A stretch of DNA of 64,000 nucleotides from Qipengyuania aquimaris (GTDB lineage Bacteria; Pseudomonadota; Alphaproteobacteria; Sphingomonadales; Sphingomonadaceae). Location: positions 62,001-126,000 of the forward strand of contig NZ_WTYI01000001.1 in assembly GCF_009827445.1 (NCBI RefSeq), written 5' to 3'. The first letter of the stretch is position 1, and every line of letters begins with the position of its first letter. Positions 51,786 to 60,166 of the stretch are shown one piece after another. The notes under the pieces were generated by a model. The model worked only from the letters and a program-made list of their open reading frames with translations, was not told the DNA's origin and did not search any database. The translations under genes were made by a program, and so were the position numbers.

Positions 51786-53132
51786 TCAGCCTGCGCGGAC
51801 GTTGACGAGGAAATTGTCGACGCGGCTGCGCAGGGTCGAAGCCTGACCCTCAAGATCGTTGGCCGAGGCGAGCACCTGGCTTGCCGAGGCCCCGGTCGCC
51901 AGATTGGTGTCGCGCATCGTGCCAATATGGGTTGCCACATCGTCCGTACCGCGAGCGGCGAGGTCGATGCTGCGAGCGAGGTCCTGACCGGCCACCGATT
52001 GTTGATCGACCGCACTCGCGATGGAAATGGCGGTCGTTTCCAGCTGCTTGATCTGGTCACCGATCGAACGCAGCGCATTCACGCTGGCGCCGGTCGAGTT
52101 CTGCATGGTGCGGATCTGCTCGGCGACTTCCTCGGTTGCGCGGCTCGTTTGCGTGGCCAGTTCCTTGACCTCGCTTGCAACCACAGCGAAACCGCGGCCC
52201 GCTTCACCGCCACGCGCGGCCTCGATCGACGCATTAAGCGCGAGCAGGTTGGTGCGTTTCGCGATGGACTGGATCAGTTCTACGATCTGGCCGACCTGTT
52301 CGGCCGAAGAGGCGAGGGCCGAGATCGTCTGGTCGGCATCGCCTGCATCATCGGCAGCCTTGCGTGCCAATTCGGCAGAATGCGCCGCCTGACGGCTGAT
52401 TTCGCCAATCGACATGGCAAATTCGTCCGACGCAGCAGCAGCTGCGGTGACGCCGCTCGACGCCTGTTCCATCGCTCCACTGACTTCGGAAGCCTTTACC
52501 GCGGCCAGTTCGGCCGTGGCCGCCATTTCTTCGGCGGTGCGGTGAAGCTGGCTGGAAGCAGCGGCGACGCCAGAGACGACCTCGCCGATTTCGTGCTCGA
52601 ACGATCCCGCCAGCTTCGCGATGTCGCGTTTGCGGCGTTCGGCGGCATCCTTTCGGCCTGCGAAAAGCTCGTCGAGCTTGTGACCCGACTTAAGGAATAC
52701 CTCCAAAGCACGGGCAAGGTCGCCGATTTCATCGGTGCGAGATGTGCCAGTGACGGAGAGGTCGCGCTCGCCCTTGGCGAGGGCATTCATCCCGGTGGCG
52801 ACCGCTCTCAGAGGACGGATCGTATCGAGGATCATGCGACGGGTTGCAAGATATCCCACCACGAGGCAGATAACCGCGGCGAGGATGATCAACCCGCTCA
52901 TGAATGGCTGGGCGGCATCGCTGCTGAACCCGATATAGGCGAACACCGAGATCAGGAACGTGCCGATCATGGGTGCAAGCACGGCGAGTTTCATCTTGTT
53001 GGCGACTGTTTGGGAATTGAACCACCTCGCCAGCCAGTAGCGGTATTCTTCCACTTCCGGCGCCTCGTTCGAGAGGCTGACACTCGCGATCTCGTCGGAT
53101 AGATCTTTGTCGAAATTGCTGATGGCGTTCAT
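51786..53132 (-). CDS. Methyl-accepting chemotaxis protein with minimal periplasmic part
   Basis: This 448-residue receptor has two membrane segments (about residues 48-67 and 78-97) separated by only about ten residues, so there is no periplasmic sensor domain. A HAMP domain follows and then the MCP signalling domain with the hairpin tip region ([40 protein letters not shown]). The cytoplasmic N-terminal 45 residues could hold a signal input. ATG 53132 is chosen for AGAGGGG upstream. It is the last gene of the che cluster. The start is covered by a hairpin (see 53133-53165). Confidence 0.9.
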   Translation of the reverse strand: MNAISNFDKDLSDEIASVSLSNEAPEVEEYRYWLARWFNSQTVANKMKLAVLAPMIGTFLISVFAYIGFSSDAAQPFMSGLIILAAVICLVVGYLATRRMILDTIRPLRAVATGMNALAKGERDLSVTGTSRTDEIGDLARALEVFLKSGHKLDELFAGRKDAAERRKRDIAKLAGSFEHEIGEVVSGVAAASSQLHRTAEEMAATAELAAVKASEVSGAMEQASSGVTAAAAASDEFAMSIGEISRQAAHSAELARKAADDAGDADQTISALASSAEQVGQIVELIQSIAKRTNLLALNASIEAARGGEAGRGFAVVASEVKELATQTSRATEEVAEQIRTMQNSTGASVNALRSIGDQIKQLETTAISIASAVDQQSVAGQDLARSIDLAARGTDDVATHIGTMRDTNLATGASASQVLASANDLEGQASTLRSRVDNFLVNVRAG

Positions 53133-53165
53133 GGTTACCCCTCTGCGGAACATCTCGTGGTAACC
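53133..53165 (-). promoter_or_regulatory. Leader hairpin over the MCP ribosome site
   Basis: In the mRNA, TGGTTACC at its upstream arm pairs with GGTAACCA at the downstream arm. The last A is the A of the ATG and the arm takes two G of the AGAGGGG ribosome site. The loop is 19 bases. Melting of this 8-bp stem would be needed for translation, so it could act as a temperature or protein-sensitive switch. Confidence 0.35.
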
Positions 53166-53238
53166 AGACAGGCTTTAGATATGGTAAACGCAGAATTCTT
53201 CGCGCCGGCCCTTTTTTAAGACGGGGCGTTAGGCTTGG

Positions 53239-54804
53239 TCAGGCGGCGTTGGCCTTGCCGCCCTCGATCGCGGGAGCGATCGCAATCGGCCGATCAAGGT
53301 GCTGCTCGATTTCTTCGGCAGGCATAGCCTTGAAATAGAGCCAGCCCTGGATCTGGTCGCAACCTGCAGCGCGCACCATGTCGGCCTGTTCTTCGGTCTC
53401 CACGCCTTCGGCAGTGACGCCCATTTGCATGGCGCGGGCCACCGTGATGCTCGACAGCATCATTGCCCGGCTGGCATCGTCCTCGCCTGCCTGGACGACA
53501 AGGCTGCGATCCAGCTTGAGCTTTTCGAACCGGAACTGGCGAAGGAAACCGATCGAGGCATAGCCGGTGCCGAAATCGTCGAGCGCTACGCGCACCCCGA
53601 AGCCGCGGATCACGGCCAGGCTGCGTTCCGCCACGATCGGGTCGAGCACGAGGCAAGTCTCGGTAATCTCTAGCTCCAGGCGCTCCGGATCGAAGCCGGT
53701 TTCTTCAAGAATATGGCCGAGCTGGATCGGGAATTCGGGGTTGCGCAGCTGCGCAGCCGAAATGTTGACCGACAGAGTGATGTCGTCCCACGCCAGCGCA
53801 TCCTGACATGCCTTGCGAAGAACCCACAGGCCGATCGGATTGATAAGGCCGGATTCCTCGGCGACCGGGATGAAGATATTCGGACCGACGCGTTTGCCGT
53901 CTGGACGCTCCCAGCGCATCAGGCACTCGACTGCGACCACCTTGCGGGTCTGGCTGTCCACCAGCGGCTGGTAGTTCAGCCGGAACTCATCGTTGGCGAG
54001 TGCGAAACGCAGCTCGTCGTCCAGTTCCTTGAGCTGTTCGCGGCTCTGGTCGAACGCTTCGGAGAACCAGGTGCAGCGCATTTTGCCGCCACGCTTGGAG
54101 GCATACATGGCAACGTCGGCACGGCGCAGCAGTTCGCTGGAAGTGAGGCTGTCGCGCGGGATGCGGCGAACGAGGCCGATGCTGGCGCCGAGCGTCAGGC
54201 GCCGGTCCTCCACGGCCACCGGCTTCGCGAGGCGTTCGATGATGCGGCGGCAGATCCCTTCGAGCAGTGTGCCTGCGAGGTTGCCTGACATCATGATGGC
54301 GTATTCGTCCCCACCGAGCCTGTGGACCAAGGCATTGCCGTCGCACACTTCATCGAGAATGCGCCCGACCTCCTTGATCGCAGCGTCACCCACGAAATGA
54401 CCATAGTGGTCGTTGAGAAGCTTGAAACCATCGAGATCGATCATCGCCAGGGCGACTTCCTGATCGTTGCGGATTTCGCGCTGAATGCTGAGGTGCAGGG
54501 CCCGACGATTGGGCAATAGCGTCAGGCTGTCGGTATTGCTGAGCGTCTCCAGGTTCTTCATGTGGCGTGCGCCCATGAGCCCGAAGACCGCCGTCGCGAC
54601 CGTATAGGCGGCTGTTCCGGCGAGGAAGACGAGCGGGATGACCTCAAGCGAATTGTACATCGCCATCGTCGCGCCGATGGCGGTTGCACACACGATACCA
54701 GCGAGCACCACCATCGGTGCGAACAGCAAGAATTGCGTGCGGTGACTGGTCTTGTCACTCAGCTTTGCCACGCGGTTCGCCCCCTGAATAAGCGTTGATT
54801 CCAA
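53239..54804 (-). CDS. Membrane GGDEF-EAL protein, cyclic-di-GMP turnover
   Basis: This 521-residue protein has two N-terminal membrane segments (LLFAPMVVLAGIVCATAIGA and IPLVFLAGTAAYTVATAVFGLMG), a GGDEF domain (residues about 90-245, active-site loop RLGGDEYAIM) and an EAL domain (about 260-510). The EAL motif is ECL, but the other metal and catalytic segments (LEITE, DDFGTGYAS, GVETEEQ) are intact. No RxxD inhibitory site precedes GGDEY. It could therefore be a diguanylate cyclase, a phosphodiesterase, or both. It lies after cheR in the chemosensory cluster and before the MCP. Confidence 0.88.
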   Translation of the reverse strand: MESTLIQGANRVAKLSDKTSHRTQFLLFAPMVVLAGIVCATAIGATMAMYNSLEVIPLVFLAGTAAYTVATAVFGLMGARHMKNLETLSNTDSLTLLPNRRALHLSIQREIRNDQEVALAMIDLDGFKLLNDHYGHFVGDAAIKEVGRILDEVCDGNALVHRLGGDEYAIMMSGNLAGTLLEGICRRIIERLAKPVAVEDRRLTLGASIGLVRRIPRDSLTSSELLRRADVAMYASKRGGKMRCTWFSEAFDQSREQLKELDDELRFALANDEFRLNYQPLVDSQTRKVVAVECLMRWERPDGKRVGPNIFIPVAEESGLINPIGLWVLRKACQDALAWDDITLSVNISAAQLRNPEFPIQLGHILEETGFDPERLELEITETCLVLDPIVAERSLAVIRGFGVRVALDDFGTGYASIGFLRQFRFEKLKLDRSLVVQAGEDDASRAMMLSSITVARAMQMGVTAEGVETEEQADMVRAAGCDQIQGWLYFKAMPAEEIEQHLDRPIAIAPAIEGGKANAA

Positions 54805-54841
54805 ATCAAGTCCTCAAGGCTTAGAGCGCAATGCCTAAGGA

Positions 54842-54864
54842 AGGGTAAAACAGGTGTTTACCCT
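54842..54864 (-). other. Inverted repeat between cheR and the GGDEF-EAL gene
   Basis: AGGGTAAA and TTTACCCT form eight perfect pairs around a 7-base loop, between the cheR stop (54895) and the start of the GGDEF-EAL gene (54804). It may be a weak terminator or an operator. A related GGTAAAC occurs upstream of the MCP gene. Confidence 0.35.
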
Positions 54865-54894
54865 GCAGGCGAACCAGGCTTTCCACGTGAGTTC

Positions 54895-55773
54895 TCAGCC
54901 TGTGGCGGCAGCGGGCCGCAAGATACTTTCGATCGACTTCCTCGCCGTCGCTTGCCCGATCTTCGGGCAATAGAGGGCAGAGCCATGACCCGAAGGTTCA
55001 AAACGATCGGTTTGGCCGACAACCGTCTCTCCCGCCCCCAACATCAACAACCCGTCCGACGCCAGCCCGCTGGCTAGCTTGTCGAAAGCCGACCTGCGTG
55101 TTTCCGGTGCAAAATACAGCAGGACGTTGCGGCACAGCACCAAGTCGAATCTCCCCGGCTTGGGCGGGAAATCGAGAATATTCTGGCGCTCGAAGCGCGT
55201 CATGGCCTTGATCTTGTCGCAGACCTTCCAGCCGCCCTGCGCTTCGCTGAAGAAGTTGAGCATCTGGGCGACGGAAATGCCGCGCTGGATTTCGAACTGC
55301 GAGTACACGCCGCTTTGCGCCTGCTCGATTGCCTTGCCCGAAATATCCGTGCCGACGATCTCGATCGTCCAGTCCTGCCACCGGCCTGCTTGCTCGGCGA
55401 ACAGCATGGCGAGGCTCAGGACTTCCTGACCGGTTGAGCAGCCTGCCGACCATATCGTCAGCTTGCGGCTAGAGGCGCGCTTTTCGGCCAGTTCGGGCAG
55501 AACCGTGTTTGCCAGTGTGTTGAAGTAGACGTGATCGCGGAAGAAGTAGGTCTCGTTATTCAAGAGCGCTTCGACAACACGCGTCGCGAGCCGATATTCG
55601 CCTGGCCGTTCGAGCATGCAGGCGAGCTGGTCGACATTCTCGATCCCGATTTCACGGAATAATCCAGAAAGAGCTGTCGATACCCGCCACCGGCGGTTCT
55701 CGGTCAGTTGCTGCCCGGTTCGGGAGGCAAGAAGGTCGGCGATGATACGATGGGAGGCATCGTCTATCGCCAT
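54895..55773 (-). CDS. cheR: Chemotaxis protein methyltransferase CheR
   Basis: This 292-residue S-adenosylmethionine-dependent enzyme methylates glutamates on chemoreceptors. The N-terminal helical domain (NNETYFFRD) and the methyltransferase fold (WSAGCSTGQEVLSLAM, GTDISGKAIEQA) are complete; the C-terminus lacks a receptor-pentapeptide-binding extension. The ATG overlaps the end of cheB by 10 bases, so expression is coupled. The frame is open upstream but without protein-like sequence. Confidence 0.94.
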   Translation of the reverse strand: MAIDDASHRIIADLLASRTGQQLTENRRWRVSTALSGLFREIGIENVDQLACMLERPGEYRLATRVVEALLNNETYFFRDHVYFNTLANTVLPELAEKRASSRKLTIWSAGCSTGQEVLSLAMLFAEQAGRWQDWTIEIVGTDISGKAIEQAQSGVYSQFEIQRGISVAQMLNFFSEAQGGWKVCDKIKAMTRFERQNILDFPPKPGRFDLVLCRNVLLYFAPETRRSAFDKLASGLASDGLLMLGAGETVVGQTDRFEPSGHGSALYCPKIGQATARKSIESILRPAAATG

Positions 55774-56855
55774 GCTTGCGCTCCTGCCTTTTCGAGGATC
55801 GATTGCGCGAGCTCCTCGGGGGGAAGGCAGGCAGTAGCGAGGCCCATTTCCGTGACGGCGCGGGGCATGCCCCAAACGGCACAACTCTGTGCATCCTGCG
55901 CGTAGATCGAACCTCCGGCCTTGACGATGATCTCTGCCCCTTCGGTTCCGTCCCGGCCCATGCCGGATAGCAGCACGCCCGTCACTTCGCCGTCATACGC
56001 TTCGGCAAGGCTTTCGAACATCGGATCGACAGACGGAGTGCAGCCGCTCTTGACCGGATGGTAAGCAAGTCCGGTCTCGTAACGCGTGCCCCTGCGCCGA
56101 ACGACCATGTGGCCATGTCCGGGCGCAATGATCAGCTTGCCGCGTTCGATTTCCACGCCCTCATCGGCAAGGATCGCCTGGCGGCCGGAAGCAACTTCCA
56201 TTTGCCGTGCGAACACCGGGATGAAGCTGCTTGGCAGGTGCTGGGTGATCAGCACCGGCAGCATGAAATCTTTCGGCAACTTGCGCAGGAAGAGATTAAG
56301 CGCGTGAATGCCGCCCGTGGAAGCGCCGATGGCGATGACCTGCGGCTGTTTACCTGCGCGGCGGGACACCGGCCGGGCACAAGCGCGCTTGGCAACTTCG
56401 GCAGGCAGGCCCTTCAGCGCACGGATCTTGTCCATGAGCTGGTCGCGATAGTCGTCGTCGAAACCTCCGGGGCGGGGCTTCAGCATCGTGTCGGCAGCGC
56501 CCATGCGCAGTGCTTCGACAGTATGCTCTGCCCCTTCCGCGGTAAGCGAGGAGATGACCAGGACCTTCGTCGAAGGCGACATCTCCAGGATCTTGGGAAG
56601 GGCCTCAAGGCCGCCCATGCCCGGCATTTCGAGGTCGAGCATTACGACATCGACAGTTTGTGAGCGCAGTTCGTCGAGACCGCGTTCGGCTGTGCTGGCC
56701 GTGGCGACGACGTTGAAATCGGCTTCCTTCGCGAGCATGCGCGAGAAGACGGTCCGCACGGTCAGCGAATCGTCCACGAGCATGATTTTCACCCGCTTGT
56801 CTTCGGTGACCTCAACGGGTTCTTCGGCGGTATCCCGGCGCAGAGCGGCGACCAT
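55764..56855 (-). CDS. cheB: Chemotaxis protein-glutamate methylesterase/deamidase CheB
   Basis: This 363-residue protein has an N-terminal receiver domain (phosphoacceptor Asp in VVMLDLEMPGMGG) and a C-terminal methylesterase with the catalytic triad in AIGASTGGIHAL (Ser), ITQHLPSSF (His) and GMGRDGTEGA (Asp). Phosphorylation by CheA activates removal of methyl groups from the receptor. The N-terminus has an extra acidic segment (TAEEPVEVTEDKRVK). It follows cheY by 14 bases and overlaps cheR. Confidence 0.95.
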   Translation of the reverse strand: MVAALRRDTAEEPVEVTEDKRVKIMLVDDSLTVRTVFSRMLAKEADFNVVATASTAERGLDELRSQTVDVVMLDLEMPGMGGLEALPKILEMSPSTKVLVISSLTAEGAEHTVEALRMGAADTMLKPRPGGFDDDYRDQLMDKIRALKGLPAEVAKRACARPVSRRAGKQPQVIAIGASTGGIHALNLFLRKLPKDFMLPVLITQHLPSSFIPVFARQMEVASGRQAILADEGVEIERGKLIIAPGHGHMVVRRRGTRYETGLAYHPVKSGCTPSVDPMFESLAEAYDGEVTGVLLSGMGRDGTEGAEIIVKAGGSIYAQDAQSCAVWGMPRAVTEMGLATACLPPEELAQSILEKAGAQAWR

Positions 56856-56869
56856 TTTGCAGTTCCCGA

Positions 56870-57235
56870 TTAAGCCATGCCAACAAGCTGGAGCTTGATC
56901 TGCAGCGTTTCGTGATCGAACGGTTTCATGACGTATTCGTCCGCGCCGGCGCTGATTGCTTCGCGAATGTGAGCGACATCATTTTCCGTGGTGCAGAACA
57001 CCACCTTTGGCTTGTCACCACCCTCGCGCTGGCGCAGTTGGGTGATGAACTCGATGCCGGTCATCACGGGCATGTTCCAGTCGAGCAGGATGACATCAGG
57101 CATGCTTTCGGCACACTTGTCGAGGCCCTCCTTGCCGTTCTCGGCTTCTTCCACGGAGAATTCCAGCGACTCCAAAATGTGGCGCGAAACCTTCCGGATC
57201 ACCCGTGAATCGTCGACGATAAGGCAGCTTTTCAT
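56870..57235 (-). CDS. cheY: Chemotaxis response regulator CheY
   Basis: This 121-residue single receiver domain has the acidic pair in LIVDDSRV, the phosphoacceptor Asp in VILLDWNMPVMTG, the Thr in FCTTEND and the Lys in YVMKPF. No output domain is attached, so it acts by protein contact. The target could be a flagellar motor or another effector; no flagellar genes are in the window. The start at 57235 directly precedes the receiver; a longer frame upstream is not protein-like. Confidence 0.94.
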   Translation of the reverse strand: MKSCLIVDDSRVIRKVSRHILESLEFSVEEAENGKEGLDKCAESMPDVILLDWNMPVMTGIEFITQLRQREGGDKPKVVFCTTENDVAHIREAISAGADEYVMKPFDHETLQIKLQLVGMA

Positions 57236-57290
57236 GTTTACGTCCCTTGAATTTCGAGCTGCATCATAAACACAGTCGGTAACCAATCGC

Positions 57291-57725
57291 TTAAGCAGCG
57301 AGCGCGGGTGGTCCCGCTATGATCTTTTCGATATCGACCAGCACAACCGGCCCGGTTTCGGTTTCGACCATGCCGAGCCCGGCTCGTTGCCATCCGTCGC
57401 CAAGTCCGCCCGGAATGGCGACGAGATCGCTCCGCGCCTCGGACACGTCCTGTGCGGAATCGACCATCAATGCGTAGAGATGCCCATCGACTTCGACCAC
57501 GGCAGCGCGGCGGTCGGGAGAGGAGCATGGTTCGTCGAAACCGAGCGCCAGCGCGCAGTCGACTACGGTCAGCGCCTGGCTGCGGAGCGGCGTCAGACCA
57601 CAGATGAAGTCCGGCGTCCCGGGGATCGGCGTGATATCGTCGATTTCAAGGACTGTCTGGACTCGCAGCGCAGGGATCGCGGCATCGCGCCCGGCGATCG
57701 TGCACATAAGAAGCAAATCGTTCAT
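57291..57725 (-). CDS. cheW: Chemotaxis adaptor CheW
   Basis: This 144-residue CheW-domain protein couples receptors to CheA. The pattern with IPALRVQTVLEID, ITPIPGTPDFICGLTPLRSQALTVVD and LMVDSAQDV is clear. It overlaps the cheA stop by four bases (ATGA). The length is normal. Confidence 0.93.
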   Translation of the reverse strand: MNDLLLMCTIAGRDAAIPALRVQTVLEIDDITPIPGTPDFICGLTPLRSQALTVVDCALALGFDEPCSSPDRRAAVVEVDGHLYALMVDSAQDVSEARSDLVAIPGGLGDGWQRAGLGMVETETGPVVLVDIEKIIAGPPALAA

Positions 57726-60094
57726 GCCGCCCTCCCGGTGCGCACGCGCTTGAGTTCTGCCAGCAGGCTTTCACGGTCGTAACGATAGATCGAGCCGTCT
57801 CCTGCATCTTCGGGATCGGGGCGCAGGCGGATGGTTTCCTTTGCAGGGCCATGCGGAGCTGCGTTCCCGGCGATCTCGATGGCGAGATCGGCGTCGTCGT
57901 CATCCTCGTGCGCGATCCGGTAACCGGCCGCCTCGACGAGAGGTTCGAGTATCGTGCGGGCCCAGTCGCTGTCCTGCGGAATACGGCACTTGAGCGGGTG
58001 GTCGATCCGCTTCGGCGCCGAATGCTTGAAGAACAGCGTATGGCCATCGACGAGCGGCACGGGTTTGCCTTCCACCAGGGTGACGCCTTCGATCGATGCA
58101 TCGTTTGCCGAGACAACCAGTTCTTCGGTCATCTCTGCCGCGTCGAGCACCTCGGACACAGTATATACCAGTTCGCTATCGCCATCGCTCAGACGAAGCA
58201 GACGGCAGCGACCTTCGGGCAGGGTGCCGTGTTCCAGACCGGCAAGCGGAAGGATGCGGCCATCGATGACTGCCTGCGCGCGCTCGCCGTCGATGTCGAA
58301 CGCTTCGCAAGACACCGTGTCGATGCGCTTGACGAGTTCCAGTCTGACCGCACGGCGGCGTCCGTCGAGGCCCCGGAATAGCATCAGCGGAACGCCATCC
58401 TTGCTCTTCTTGCGGGATTGTTCCTCGGCAAGTGCAGGCTTGGAGCGCATTTCGCCGACCAGTCCGCGCATCTGTGCGATGCTTGGCAAGTCGATCAGCA
58501 TCATGGGTGTGCCGTCGTCGAGGAGTGTCGTGCCGGCATAGAGCTTGGTCTGCATGATCGCCGGTGCGATCGGTTTGACCACGACATCTTCGTGGTCGTG
58601 AACGCGATCGACGGCGAGAGCGAATACGTCATCGCTTGCCAGGCGAACGAGGACGAGAGTCTTGGTTTCCCATTCGCACCGCTCGTTGTCTTCTGTGCCA
58701 AGCACGTCGGCGAGCGAGAGGCAGGGCACGCGGCGACCACGGAAGGTGATGAGGCGGCGGGCACCCGCCTGGGCGAATTCGACGCTGTTGGCGCTGCCGA
58801 AAACGATTTCTTCGATGTAGCTGCGCGGGATGGCGTAATTCTGCCCGCCGCTGGAAACCGTCAGCGTTGCGATAATCGAAAGGGTGAGAGGCAGGTGCAG
58901 ATGGAAGCTCGTGCCTTCACCGGGCTTGCTCGAAACCGTGATGGAACCGCCCACGCGCTCGAGGTTCGCGCGCACGACGTCCATGCCGACCCCGCGACCG
59001 GAGACGGCGCTGACTTCATCCGCGGTCGAGAGACCGGGTTCGAAGATCAGCTGGTGCTTTTGCGCATCGGACATGCGCTCGATTTCGGACTGGGAGTAGA
59101 TACCGGCCGCGACTGCTTTCTGGCCAAGCCGCTCCGTATCGATCCCGCCACCATCGTCGCTAATGAGCAGGCTGATCTGGTTGCCCGACTGGCGAGCCGC
59201 AAAACGGAGCAGGCCAATTTCGCGCTTGCCCTTCTTCAGTCGCTCCGCCGGTGTTTCCACTCCGTGGTCAATGGCGTTGCGGATGATGTGGGTGAGCGGA
59301 TCGCGGATCATCTCGATCATCTCTCGGTCGAGTTCCACCTCGCCGCCTTCGAAATCCACCATGACCTGCTTGCCCAATTCGCTGGACAGGTCGCGCACCA
59401 GGCGAGGCAGGGAGGTGAAGAGGTGTTCCAGCCGCTGCATTCGCATGCGTGTGATCGAGGTGCGAACATCGGCAAGGATGGCGGAAAGGCGCTCGAACGG
59501 GCCGTCGATCGTCGGCTGCTCGCCTGCTTCGCGCAAGCGCCGGGCCAGATCGTTGCGGGCCAGGACCATGTCGGAGACGCCCTTCATGACCTCGTCAAGG
59601 AGATCGACTGGCAGGCGGATTGAGCGCTGTACCGTATTGCGCTTCGCAGCTGTCGGTGCCGCGTCGTCCTGTTCGTCGGAAACGGGTTCGACGGGAGAGA
59701 CATCGCTCTGCACTTCAATGGCGGCATCGGTCTCGAGAGCAGCGATAAGCGCTATGTCGTTCTGGTCTTCGACCAGGTCTTCACCCGCTTCGATCATGTC
59801 GGCAAGCTCGCCGATACGGTCGATGATCGCGAGGACAGCAGTTACAAGGGCGGGATCTGCTTCACGGCGGCCGGCCCTGCATTCTGCAAGGGCGTCCTCG
59901 GCTGCGTGGCTCAGCTTTTCGAGCAGGGGAAAGTCGAAGAAGCCGCAATTGCCCTTAACAGTATGGACGAAACGGAAGATCGTATCGATGCGCGCCGTGT
60001 CGGAAGGATCGGCCTCCCACGCGACGAGCTCTGTGCCGCTCTGTTCGAGCATTTCGCGTGTTTCGGCGACGAAATCGGCCAGCAACTCATCCAT
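57722..60094 (-). CDS. cheA: Chemotaxis histidine kinase CheA with extra C-terminal domains
   Basis: This 790-residue protein has an Hpt domain with phospho-His44 (FVHTVKGNCGF), a dimerisation domain, a HATPase (NAIDHGVETPAERLKKGK; ISDDGGGID; GRGVGMDVV) and a CheW-like domain (about residues 385-540). It then has a second CheW-like domain (about 560-690) and a C-terminal stretch (LEPLVEAAGYRIAHEDDDDADLAIEI, ending YDRESLLAELKRV) that looks like a receiver domain without its phosphoacceptor. The extra two domains are not in standard CheA. It starts the che unit; 72 bases separate it from the MATE gene. Confidence 0.92.
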   Translation of the reverse strand: MDELLADFVAETREMLEQSGTELVAWEADPSDTARIDTIFRFVHTVKGNCGFFDFPLLEKLSHAAEDALAECRAGRREADPALVTAVLAIIDRIGELADMIEAGEDLVEDQNDIALIAALETDAAIEVQSDVSPVEPVSDEQDDAAPTAAKRNTVQRSIRLPVDLLDEVMKGVSDMVLARNDLARRLREAGEQPTIDGPFERLSAILADVRTSITRMRMQRLEHLFTSLPRLVRDLSSELGKQVMVDFEGGEVELDREMIEMIRDPLTHIIRNAIDHGVETPAERLKKGKREIGLLRFAARQSGNQISLLISDDGGGIDTERLGQKAVAAGIYSQSEIERMSDAQKHQLIFEPGLSTADEVSAVSGRGVGMDVVRANLERVGGSITVSSKPGEGTSFHLHLPLTLSIIATLTVSSGGQNYAIPRSYIEEIVFGSANSVEFAQAGARRLITFRGRRVPCLSLADVLGTEDNERCEWETKTLVLVRLASDDVFALAVDRVHDHEDVVVKPIAPAIMQTKLYAGTTLLDDGTPMMLIDLPSIAQMRGLVGEMRSKPALAEEQSRKKSKDGVPLMLFRGLDGRRRAVRLELVKRIDTVSCEAFDIDGERAQAVIDGRILPLAGLEHGTLPEGRCRLLRLSDGDSELVYTVSEVLDAAEMTEELVVSANDASIEGVTLVEGKPVPLVDGHTLFFKHSAPKRIDHPLKCRIPQDSDWARTILEPLVEAAGYRIAHEDDDDADLAIEIAGNAAPHGPAKETIRLRPDPEDAGDGSIYRYDRESLLAELKRVRTGRAA

Positions 60095-60166
60095 GACGTC
60101 AACGGATCCCCTGATATTCCGCAGACGCTATGGACGATGATGGTTAACGTTTGGTTGGGATTGCTC

